Assembly: GCA_013360495.1 (NCBI GenBank)
Contig: JABWBM010000004.1
Location: 1-40,782, forward strand
Direction: 5' to 3'
Source of the DNA: Planctomycetaceae bacterium
GTDB taxonomy: Bacteria > Planctomycetota > UBA8742 > UBA2392 > JABWBM01
DNA length: 40,782 nt
Part shown: positions 18,606-28,000 of the stretch, one piece after another
Numbering within the stretch: the stretch's first letter is position 1
How the letters are laid out: each line of letters starts with the position of its first letter
Program-made: the position numbers and the translations under genes
Notes under the pieces: model-generated
The model's database searches: none
What the model was told of the DNA's origin: nothing
What the model saw: only the letters and a program-made list of their open reading frames with translations

Positions 18606-18626
18606 GGGTTATCTCGCCGGACAATA

Positions 18627-18646
18627 ATTGACTAATCGTTCAAAAT
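18627..18646. promoter_or_regulatory. Candidate TetR operator upstream of the TetR-boxB-like operon
   Basis: Partial palindrome attgactaatcgttcaaaat, 22 bp upstream of the TetR start. Confidence 0.4.
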
Positions 18647-18773
18647 AATATCATAGGGTATGTCTTTGTCAATGGCAGAAAGGCAAGGCGGGGGAGGAAT
18701 CGCGTGTATCCGCTTGCTTTTGAGACGCGTCGGCATTGATATGGCCGCGTAGGTCCAACACGTGACGTGAACC

Positions 18774-19598
18774 ATGACCAACGACACCGATTTTACCCTC
18801 GACGTGCTTTACGGCGCGAAACCTCCCGCTGCGGCGAGCCTTTATGGGGCGCTGGGCCAGAGCCAGAATCCGCGGCCAGGGGAGAGCCTCTACAAGAGCT
18901 TCAAGGAAACGGGCATCAAGGCCGAGGGGCTTGCCGTGGACGTCGGCTGTCGCGACGCGGCGTTCGCCTGCAACGTGGTGAAGTTTTTCAAGTGCCGGGT
19001 GATCGGTATCGACCCCGTGGACAACAACCTGCGCAACGCGCAGGCGAAGGTCAAACAGCAAGGGGTAGTCGGCCAGCTTGATCTGTTGCGCGGGGCGTTG
19101 CCATTGCTGCCGCTCAAGGGCGAATCGTGCGACGCCATCTGGTGCAGCGACGTGATGACCTATGCGCCTGACTTACGCGAATGCTTGGACGAGTGCGCGA
19201 GAGTTCTGAAGCCCGGTGGGGGGATGATGCTCTATCAGACGCTTGCGGGCGAATCGATGACGCCAGCCGAATCGGAGTGGCTCTTTACGCGCATGGGCGG
19301 TGTGCCGCGCAACCACGATCAAGCGTACTTCGAGGGCGCTATCAAGGAATCGCGCTTCGAAATTCAAAAGAAAGATGTGATATCGAGCGAGTTCCGTGAA
19401 TACTTCGAAGAAACCGGCAACCGCATGACCTCGCTGCAACTCTTGCGCATGGCGCGCATGTTGCGCAAGCGGGACGCGCTTATCGCGGAATCAGGTCCGG
19501 TGAGGTACGAAGCGGAACTGGCCGAATGCTACTGGGGCGTGTGGCAGATGATGGGCAAGCTTTGCCCGGTGGTGTACGTGCTCAAGAAACCGGCATAA
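18774..19598 (+). CDS. Class I SAM-dependent methyltransferase
   Basis: LAVDVGCRDAAFACNVVKFFKCRVIGIDPVDNNLRNAQ; CDAIWCSDVMTYAPDLRECLDECARVLKPGGGMML. Confidence 0.88.
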   Translation: MTNDTDFTLDVLYGAKPPAAASLYGALGQSQNPRPGESLYKSFKETGIKAEGLAVDVGCRDAAFACNVVKFFKCRVIGIDPVDNNLRNAQAKVKQQGVVGQLDLLRGALPLLPLKGESCDAIWCSDVMTYAPDLRECLDECARVLKPGGGMMLYQTLAGESMTPAESEWLFTRMGGVPRNHDQAYFEGAIKESRFEIQKKDVISSEFREYFEETGNRMTSLQLLRMARMLRKRDALIAESGPVRYEAELAECYWGVWQMMGKLCPVVYVLKKPA

Positions 19599-19625
19599 TC
19601 TCCAAGAATACACTTTTTAAAATTT

Positions 19626-19651
19626 GATGGGCCACGAGTGCGCGGCCCATC
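19626..19651. terminator. Hairpin terminator between convergent genes
   Basis: GATGGGCC-N10-GGCCCATC; on the minus strand followed by AAATTTTAAAAAG. Confidence 0.6.
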
Positions 19652-19671
19652 GGATCGTTACCGCTGATTCA

Positions 19672-21483
19672 CTATTTTTTGAAAACGCTCGCGTCAAATG
19701 TCTTCACGTTATGCCAGATAGGACTGTAGGCGATGTAGCCATCCGGGCTCATGAATCCCGGGCGTTCGACGTTGTAATAAACATGCACGGCGCGCTCGCT
19801 TCTCGGCAGGAGCATGATCGCGAAGGGGCGGCCATGCTGCACCGGGAGACCATCGCGTGCGTTCGGGTCTCCCCGTCTTGAAGGGCTCAGGCGCAGTTCC
19901 AGTTGTTCATTGTTTTTAACCGCCGGATATACGTCGAAGCCATTCTCAATCAGATCAGCTGGTTCGCCCACCGCCGCGATGACGTTGAATTTTTCGAAAT
20001 CGACATCGCCAATGGCTTTTGAAACGTCTTTTGCTTTGAGCAGGAGGCCGAAATCGCGCTCGAAGTCCGATTTAGCTTGTTTAATATTATTCGACATCGT
20101 TTCGCTGCTTCCGGCAGACGGCGCCGAATAGAGGGAAATTTTGCTTTCAGTGAATTGTTTGGCGAAGGCATCCGAGCCCAGAATCATGCCAGCAAGGAAG
20201 GGATGTCCGGAACCATTACCACTCGGGAAATCTGTCTCGAATTCCGCATCCGGCTTGCGCGCTTCGCCGATGGAAACCTGTCCCAATTCAGTCCAGCCGT
20301 GAATCCATGAAACCGAAGAAGAACCGAACTGCGTGGTTATCGTAGTCACGTCGATTTTGACGGGCAGGAGAGGTTTATTCTCATCTCCTGGGCTGGTCCG
20401 TCCTTCTATTTCAATGATCACTTTGCCACGTTCTGGCGCATCCGCCGCCGGAACCACGAAGAATCCATAGGCCGTGAACCTGTCGGTGGAATTGATAACT
20501 TTGTTGGAGTAGCCATCCTCCACTGCACAACGCATAACAACGACATCGGATTCGCGTAGTGTCTCCTTGAGCGTGATTCCATTTACTGTTTTGCCAGCGA
20601 CGGTCTTATACACCGCGACGACAACATTCTTGGCGAAATCCACCTCGGGTATCGTGCGTGAGTAGGTGACGGCGAACTCGTCCCATCGTTTTTTCCACTC
20701 TTTTTCGTTGGTAATGATCTCGTGAGTTGCCGAATGAGGCCCCGTACGTGCGCCGGGATAGCTTTCGAGAATCCTGAACCTGTCGGCCCACGATTTCATC
20801 GATTCGTCGACTTGATCTGGCGGGGCGGCCTTATCCGCCGAATAGGTTGCGCCATTGAAGACGAACGATCCTGAGAGCGCCAGCAATGAGACGCCGCCTG
20901 CGGTCAACCAGCGCTTTGTATCGCTTAACATGTCTTGTTCCTCCTGTGTCAGTGTTTCGCTTAACCACTCCGATGCATCGATTTCCACATCGCTTGGCGG
21001 ATTTCCGGCCTTCACCAGCACCCGTCCCTGAATCGACTCGACGTGGCCATCGTCGGTTCGGATTGTGGCGGACGAATGGTCAAGCAAAAGCCACCCCTTT
21101 CTAATTTCATATTCCTGCCCATTTCGCTCATACAGCGCATCCGGCGAGGGGTTCCAAGCGGGCATGGGAGGCCCTGCAGTAGTTATGAAGTCATCTTCTT
21201 CCCACACACCCGACCCGAAGATCATGAGCAGCACACCCGCTATTGCCGCCGCTGCAGCAATGCCGATTCCAATTGACCTCCTGCGGTGAGTCGATTCGAG
21301 CGGCACATGTTCGCCTTCCGGTTCGAGAACCGTCGAAACTTCCACGTCGTCGGCGCTTGGTGGATGTTCAAGCCGTTCAAGTATCTGCGCCGAGAGGTCA
21401 GGGAGCTTGGCGCCGCCAAGCGTTTCATCGAGCGCGCGTTGGAGGACGACATCATTGGCGTCGTGATGGGCTTGGTCTGTCAT
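19672..21483 (-). CDS. Membrane-anchored anti-sigma/FecR-like protein with a PrcB-like domain
   Basis: Overlaps the ECF sigma stop; TM IGIGIAAAAAIAGVLLMIFGSG; FecR-like 'IRKGWLLLDHSSATIRTDDGHVESIQGRVLVKAG'; PrcB-like 'NEKEWKKRWDEF…IPEVDFAKNVVVAVYKT'. Confidence 0.6.
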   Translation of the reverse strand: MTDQAHHDANDVVLQRALDETLGGAKLPDLSAQILERLEHPPSADDVEVSTVLEPEGEHVPLESTHRRRSIGIGIAAAAAIAGVLLMIFGSGVWEEDDFITTAGPPMPAWNPSPDALYERNGQEYEIRKGWLLLDHSSATIRTDDGHVESIQGRVLVKAGNPPSDVEIDASEWLSETLTQEEQDMLSDTKRWLTAGGVSLLALSGSFVFNGATYSADKAAPPDQVDESMKSWADRFRILESYPGARTGPHSATHEIITNEKEWKKRWDEFAVTYSRTIPEVDFAKNVVVAVYKTVAGKTVNGITLKETLRESDVVVMRCAVEDGYSNKVINSTDRFTAYGFFVVPAADAPERGKVIIEIEGRTSPGDENKPLLPVKIDVTTITTQFGSSSVSWIHGWTELGQVSIGEARKPDAEFETDFPSGNGSGHPFLAGMILGSDAFAKQFTESKISLYSAPSAGSSETMSNNIKQAKSDFERDFGLLLKAKDVSKAIGDVDFEKFNVIAAVGEPADLIENGFDVYPAVKNNEQLELRLSPSRRGDPNARDGLPVQHGRPFAIMLLPRSERAVHVYYNVERPGFMSPDGYIAYSPIWHNVKTFDASVFKK

Positions 21484-22001
21484 ATTCCTACCTTCTTTTC
21501 GATGCAGGCGCGCAGAGCAAGACGTGCGCGATAGAGCATGGTCTTGGCGTTGCCGATGCTCGTGCCGAGATGTTCTGCAATGTTCTTCATTGGCGCGTGG
21601 CCCGAGTGTTGCATTTCCAGCGACTCCTTCATGCGCGGCTCAATGGTCTCCATGCAAAGCCGCAGCGCATCGAGATAGGAGTCATAGCGCTCGTCATCTG
21701 CGCCAGCCACTCGCTCCCACGCCTGCGTCAGTTCATCTTCGCTCATGGCCGCGCGGCGTACTCTTTGCGCGCGTAACGCCATAAGAAAGCGGTTCTTGGC
21801 GACCGTACGCAGATAGGCCTTCATCTCTCCGGCGCTGCGATATTCGAAGGGCTTGCGCAAGATCGTCAGGAAGGTCTCCTGCGTCAGGTCGTCTGCCGTG
21901 GCCGGTTCGCAGCCGAGCACACGCAGATAACGCCACACATCCGCCTGATGGGCGGCGATAATGTCCTTCGCGCTTGGAGCTTCCTGTGTCACCATCTGCA
22001 T
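21480..22001 (-). CDS. ECF-type RNA polymerase sigma factor
   Basis: DVWRYLRVLGCEPATADDLTQETFLTILRKPFEYRS; sigma4 'MKNIAEHLGTSIGNAKTMLYRARLALRACI'. Confidence 0.9.
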   Translation of the reverse strand: MQMVTQEAPSAKDIIAAHQADVWRYLRVLGCEPATADDLTQETFLTILRKPFEYRSAGEMKAYLRTVAKNRFLMALRAQRVRRAAMSEDELTQAWERVAGADDERYDSYLDALRLCMETIEPRMKESLEMQHSGHAPMKNIAEHLGTSIGNAKTMLYRARLALRACIEKKVGI

Positions 22002-22117
22002 CTTGAATGCCCAATGGGGCCGATGGTCACAAAAAAACGCAAATTCTTTATGGGTGGCGCAATACAGTAAATCTTGTCATATCATGCAGGTCGGTGTTGA
22101 ACACGGTATGGAGCCTT

Positions 22118-23137
22118 ATGGTACGCATCGTCCGAGAGAATGAGCCCATTACCATCGGCAATGTCACGGTGCAGCCCGGTGAGCGCGCATACATCGAAGT
22201 GCCGCTTGCCCGCCTTCCCACCAACACCTGGATGTCAATTCCTATCGCGGTCGTCAATGGCATTAACCCCGGTCCCAATCTTTGGCTCAACGCCGCGATT
22301 CACGGCGATGAGATCAATGGCGTGGATGTCATTCGCCGCGTTCTCAAACGCATCAAGCCGAAAGCGATGAGCGGCGTGTTAATCACGGTGCCTATCGTCA
22401 ACATCATCGGGTTCCTGAATCAGTCCCGCTATCTTCCCGACCGCCGCGATCTGAATCGGCTTTTCCCCGGATCGGCCCGCGGTTCCCTTGGCTCGCGCAT
22501 GGCGCACTTCTTCATGACTGAGGTGGTGGCGCGTTGCGATTACGGCGTTGACATGCATACGGGCGCATTTCATCGAAATAACTTGCCGCAGATTCGCGCC
22601 GACCTGTCTGATGAAGGCACTCGGGAATTGGCGTTTGCTTTCGGGACACCGATCGTCATTAACTCGAGCGTGCGCGACGGAAGCCTGCGCGCCGAGGCCA
22701 CGGAGCTCGGCAAACGAGTGCTTCTCTATGAGGCTGGCGAGCCGAGCCGTTTCAGCGAGTCCGCGATCAAGATCGGTGTGCAGGGCGTTATGAACCTCAT
22801 GCGTTTTCTCGGCATGCTTGAAGGCTCTATCCGAATGACGCGCAAGCTTCCGTGGGAGTCCGACGGTTCCACGTGGCTGCGGGCCAAACGCGGCGGCATC
22901 CTGCGCACCTACTGTGACGTTGGCGACATCGTCGAGGAAGGCGAACCGGTCGGCGTCATTTCCGACACATTCGATGAGGACGTTTACACACTGAAGGCGC
23001 CGGCGAGCGGAGTCGTTGTCGGGATTACGAAATTGCCACTTGTCAACCAAGGCGATGGCATCCTGCACGTGGCGAATATCAAGCAGCTTCCTTCGCGTCG
23101 TCGCATTCCAAGGCGCACGATCTTTCTGGAGAAGTAG
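22118..23137 (+). CDS. Succinylglutamate desuccinylase/aspartoacylase family zinc protein
   Basis: LWLNAAIHGDEINGVDVIRRVL (HxxE), DRRDLNRLFPGSARGSLGSRMAHFF, YGVDMHTGAFHRNN; ATG at 22118. Confidence 0.88.
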   Translation: MVRIVRENEPITIGNVTVQPGERAYIEVPLARLPTNTWMSIPIAVVNGINPGPNLWLNAAIHGDEINGVDVIRRVLKRIKPKAMSGVLITVPIVNIIGFLNQSRYLPDRRDLNRLFPGSARGSLGSRMAHFFMTEVVARCDYGVDMHTGAFHRNNLPQIRADLSDEGTRELAFAFGTPIVINSSVRDGSLRAEATELGKRVLLYEAGEPSRFSESAIKIGVQGVMNLMRFLGMLEGSIRMTRKLPWESDGSTWLRAKRGGILRTYCDVGDIVEEGEPVGVISDTFDEDVYTLKAPASGVVVGITKLPLVNQGDGILHVANIKQLPSRRRIPRRTIFLEK

Positions 23138-23154
23138 CGATCGCACGAATGGTT

Positions 23155-23261
23155 CGTAGCGTCACGCGCCCTCGCGTGACGGACGCATCGAAGACGCCCT
23201 GCGAGGGCGTGAGGCAAGCGCGCGAAGCGTGCGTTACGCCGAACGCATCTTGGCGCTACGC
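23155..23261. repeat. GTAGCG-family hairpin repeat cluster
   Basis: gtagcgtcacgcgccctcgcgtgacggac … cttggcgctacg; first arm is the reverse-complement version of the groE module arm. Confidence 0.75.
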
Positions 23262-23382
23262 CCCAGGTTATGCAGGGCTCAAAAAGCAACAATATGATTT
23301 TCGAGAGGCAAAGACGTCACCATACATCATGGCGCCACAAGACATTGCATCCGCGGCGTTCGCCATGTAAACGATAGCCGCC

Positions 23383-24870
23383 ATGGAGAACGAATACCGC
23401 GAAATCCGCCTGCAGAAGGCCGCGCGTTTGCGCGAGCTTGGGGTTGATCCCTATGCGTTACGTACACCCGAGCGCCAGCCATGCGCAGCGTTGGTCAAAG
23501 CTTTCGAAGCGAATAACCCTGAAGGAACAACGGAGCCGAAGCCCGTTCCCGGCGCAACCGCTGGACGTGTGCTGAGCCTGCGTATGATGGGCAAGAAGGT
23601 GGCTTTCCTCGATGTCTGGGACGAGAGCGGGAAGATTCAGTTTTACATCAACCAGAAGGAAGTCTCCCCTCAAGAGTGGGAGGTCTTCACCAACCTCGAC
23701 CTCGGCGACTGGCTTTGGGGCAAGGGCGACGTTACCCGCACCAAGACCGGGGAGATCACGCTCTTTGTCAAAACGCTCAAGCTGCTGACCAAATCGCTGG
23801 CAGTGCCGCCGCTGGAGAAATCGGGCGGTTTGCAGGAGAAGGAGTTGCGCTATCGCAAGCGCTACGCCGACTTGCTCGCTGATCCGGAGCGTCGCAAGAC
23901 TTTCGCTACCCGCTCGCGCGTCATTTTCGAGATTCGCAAGTTTCTCGATGGGCGGGGTTTTATGGAGGTCGAGACGCCGGTGCTGCATGCAATCGCCGGC
24001 GGCGGAACCGCGCGTCCATTCGTCACCCATCACAACACGCTCGATCAGGACCTTTATCTCCGGATCGCCTTGGAGCTGCCGCTCAAACGCCTGTTGGTGG
24101 GGGGCTTCGAGAAGGTCTACGAGATCGGGCGGAATTTCCGGAACGAGGGCGTGGACGCCACCCACAATCCCGAGTTCACCATGCTCGAGCTCTATCAGGC
24201 CTATACCGACTACTACGGTATGATGGAGCTGATGGAATCCATGCTGGTTCACCTGCTCAAGACCATACGCGGCGCTGATACGGATCTTTCAAAAGTCGAG
24301 TGGGATGGGCAGGTGCTGAACTTCACGCCGCCGTTTCGGCGCGTAAGTTACGGTGAATTGTTTAAAGAGTGTACCGGCATCGACATGAATGATGAAGCAG
24401 CAGTGCGCGCAAAAGCCGCGTCGCTGGATATCCCGAAGACCTTTGGCCATTGGAAGCTGGTTGACGAGCTATTTGACCGCTTCGTGCAGGGCAAGCTCGA
24501 CAACCCTACGTTCCTGACCGACTACCCGACGGCCATCTGCCCGCTGGCGAAGAAGAAGGTCGAGAATCCGCAGGTGGCGGAGCGATTCGAGATTTTCTGC
24601 AAGGGCATGGAGCTCGGCAATGCGTTCTCCGAACTTAATGACCCGGTGGACCAGCTCGCTCGCTTCGAGGAGCAGGTCAAAAAAGGCAAGGTGGAGAAGG
24701 ACGAAGAGGTTCCAAAGGAAGTCGACTACGACTACGTGGAAGCCCTTGAATACGGCATGCCTCCCGCCGGGGGCATTGGCATCGGCATTGACCGCATAGT
24801 GATGCTTATGACCAACCAGCACTCGATTCGCGACATTCTGCTTTTCCCGCATATGCGCAAAGAAGAGTAG
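23383..24870 (+). CDS. lysS: Lysyl-tRNA synthetase (class II)
   Basis: RYRKRYADLLADPERRKTFATRSRVI, EVETPVLHAIAGGGTARPFVTHHNTLDQDLYLRIALELPLKRLLVGGFEKVYEIGRNFRNEG, GIGIGIDRIVMLMT. Confidence 0.97.
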   Translation: MENEYREIRLQKAARLRELGVDPYALRTPERQPCAALVKAFEANNPEGTTEPKPVPGATAGRVLSLRMMGKKVAFLDVWDESGKIQFYINQKEVSPQEWEVFTNLDLGDWLWGKGDVTRTKTGEITLFVKTLKLLTKSLAVPPLEKSGGLQEKELRYRKRYADLLADPERRKTFATRSRVIFEIRKFLDGRGFMEVETPVLHAIAGGGTARPFVTHHNTLDQDLYLRIALELPLKRLLVGGFEKVYEIGRNFRNEGVDATHNPEFTMLELYQAYTDYYGMMELMESMLVHLLKTIRGADTDLSKVEWDGQVLNFTPPFRRVSYGELFKECTGIDMNDEAAVRAKAASLDIPKTFGHWKLVDELFDRFVQGKLDNPTFLTDYPTAICPLAKKKVENPQVAERFEIFCKGMELGNAFSELNDPVDQLARFEEQVKKGKVEKDEEVPKEVDYDYVEALEYGMPPAGGIGIGIDRIVMLMTNQHSIRDILLFPHMRKEE

Positions 24871-25004
24871 TGGGCACTTAGGTGCGACCCGTCCACGTCC
24901 GTCACCTGGCGGGTGTTTGCTATTTGGTGGTATTCACCACTCCCTTGATTTGGCTTAATCCTGCGCGCTGCCCGGTTCATGGAGATTCGGGTTGCCGACA
25001 CGCC

Positions 25005-28000
25005 ATGCTGATTATCCGCGCCATATTTTTCGCGCTCTTCATCGCTCTCGCCCTCGCCATGCTCGTATGGCAGGGAATCGTGGCGTGGGATTTCTATGGG
25101 CTGGCGGCAGGCACGCCAAACAAACGCGCGCTGATCCTTGCCGGCGCAATGACCGGGCTCTGCATTGTCGAATTCGCGCTTTTCCGGTTCTTTCCGGCCG
25201 GGATGAGGAGAGTTTCATCGATTGTGACCTTGCCGGTCAGGCTGGTGTTTCAGGGTTTGGTGCGTTCGTTGATGGGTAGAGGCGCCGGCGTCCGGACAAG
25301 CTGGCAATCGTTTCAGATCGTGCTCCTCGTGCTCGCGCTCAATGCGGGTCTTCCCTTGATATTCGCGATGGGCGGACTGGTCGCCACTTCGGATGCCATC
25401 GGCGCCATCATGGTGCAGTACTTTCTGTTCGTTGATGTTTATCTCGGGCGGGCGCTGATCCATTACTTCGGCAGCGGCGCAGTCGCCTTCATCTCCCTCC
25501 GCTATCTCCGTAAGCGTCCAGTATCGCTCGCCAGCGTGATCGGCATTTCGGTCGGTGTGGCGGTGCTGATCGTCGTCAACTCCATCATGAGCGGCTTCGT
25601 TAGCGACTACCGCAAGCTCGCCCGTGGCTCGTTGAGCGACGTATTGATCGACGTGCAGGGAAGTGCACTGGGGCCGATGGAGAGCGATATCGAGCGCGAG
25701 TTATGGGCGCAATATCTGAAACGAGTCGCCGAACATCCCGACGCCCCGGACCGCTGGGCGCACGCGCAAGCGCTCGCATTGCAGGGGATGCGCGCTAGCC
25801 GCGCCATTGAATTGGAGAACTCCCCCGAGTTTCCCAAAGGGTTGAAACCAGAACCCCGCGACGATGCGGAACGAACGATGCTCGACACGTTGAACAGTCC
25901 TTTCCATGCCGGCGGATCGGGGCGGCGTTGGCTGCCGGAACACCCCACCTTGGGCGTCGCGACGCCGGAGAACATCATCCTCTCCTACATCGTCAACACC
26001 AATGACAGGAAGGAGCAGGCGAGAAATGCCTATAGCCGCGCGCAGGACGAGTTGTTTCTTCCCCGGTTGCAGGCGGGAATGGCGCTCCTTTCTGACGCGG
26101 CCATGAAACACCAGGCTCCCAACGGCGGGCCGCCGGATGTGGTCGCCACGTCGCCGCGCTTGAGCAACTTCGCCCCGATTTCGGCCGAGCGCAAGGCGGA
26201 CATCTTCGAGGAGATCACGAGCATCACAGCGGTCGATCCTGAACGCGAGCCGATGATCAGTGAATTCGGGGCATACGTCGCTGATGCCGAGTTCTCGGGT
26301 TTCGTGTCGGACTATGCGCGCTGGCCTCTGCTATCGTTGCTTGGCGCATGCCTCGTGTTTGAAGACCCGGAATACGCGCCGTCCCATCCGGAGTTGCGGG
26401 CGGTTGAAAATCGCGATGGAAAGCTCGTCGTCAAATATGGCGGCGGTCTCACGCTCTTGAGTAACCGGCAGATCATCACGCACGATGGCAAGGTGACATG
26501 GCCACGGCTGCACGCCGTCCGCTTCCGCGAGGACTCGCCGGGCGAGGAGGCGGTGGGGCTGATCGAGCGCGCCATCAAGAAGCTGGCAGGAGCTTCGGAC
26601 GTGGGAGGGGTGCGCGTTGTACTCTCGGAACTGATGGAGCGTTGGAAGGAGCTGGTCGATGAACGGTTGAAAATGACCGGAAGTACGATCGATCAACATC
26701 GTGTAACGAGGAGCATTGGCAGTCGTGATTATCTCGGCGATGACCATGCCCTGGTTCGGCTTTGGGACGACTACTTCGATGGTATGGGAGAAGTGCGTGG
26801 CCGGATCACTTTTTCGTTGGTTACGAATTTTTCGGACGAGTTGAATCAACGTGTTGAGATTCTTGAAGAAGACTGGACGGACTTAACGCATCTTTCGAAC
26901 GATTTGCGAGTACATGCATACCATTTTGTTCGTACCAAGTTACCACGAGCAAAGACATTGAACGAAGCCAACGAATTCGTGCGGCTTGAGCTTTTGGAAC
27001 TTCGCAAAAAGACCGAACCATTCATCGCTAGTCATGAAGAAAGGCTTCAGGCGAAAGCTGCCCGTGTGCTTACGAAACTTGAAGAACTCCACGACGAAAC
27101 GCTCTTTCTCGTGTCCGACGAGGTGCGGCCCCGCTCCAGCGCCATCGGGCGGGTGCTCGATCATTGGACCAGCCTTGTGGGTGCCATGGAGCGTCGCCGT
27201 GAAGCCTATTCGCGAGTGCTCCCCCTGCGGACATTGATGCTTGAGGGCGAAACGGTGGAGGAATACCTGCACCGCGCGCGCAACATCTTACCGCTGATTC
27301 CGGAAGGGATGCTCGACAATCCGGAGGTGGTAGCGAAAGCTCGTGTTGCAGCGAAAGCGCGATTGACCTCGTGCTTTCTTCCGTATCGCATCGTTCCATT
27401 GGGTCTCGATTCGGCCTTGCACGCCGAAATCGGGAATCGCATCGGAGCAGCAGTCGCTCAGTTCGAGAGGGACTTTGAGCTCGGCGCATTCGCGAATATT
27501 GACGCCGTTCAAACCGCTCTGAATCAACACGTGGCTTCGCTGGGTGAGGATCTTCGGCAGCTTGCGACCGAACGTGGCACCGCCGGGAACACTGCCCTGC
27601 AGGCCTCGCTCGCGTTGCTCGACCCCGTTGCTTACGCCGAGTACTGGCGGCTGCGGGTGATGACGCCCGGCATTATCGTTGGTGAAGCGCTTGCGGACCG
27701 TTTGCGCAAGGGAGCTGGCGATACAGTCAAGTTGTGGGTCGTAAGGAAGGGGCGTTCGTCTGATGGCCGTCTTGAGCTGAGCCAGAGCAAGGAGATGGCG
27801 TTCACGATACAAGCTACCTACCGCTCGGGCATGTTCGACGACAGCCTGCGGACGATGTACGGAGACTTCGAGAGTTGGGCGGGGTTGCTTGGCGCGGATT
27901 CCGCCAATTACCTGCTCTGCGCGCGGCTTGCTTCCTATGCGCCCTACGAAGGCCGGGCGGTGCAGCTTATCGATGAAATCGAGGCGTTACTCGTTCGTCA

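Noticed and set aside
23149-23370. 73-aa ORF between the aspartoacylase gene and lysS
   Set aside because: Overlaps the hairpin repeat cluster and lacks protein-like features.
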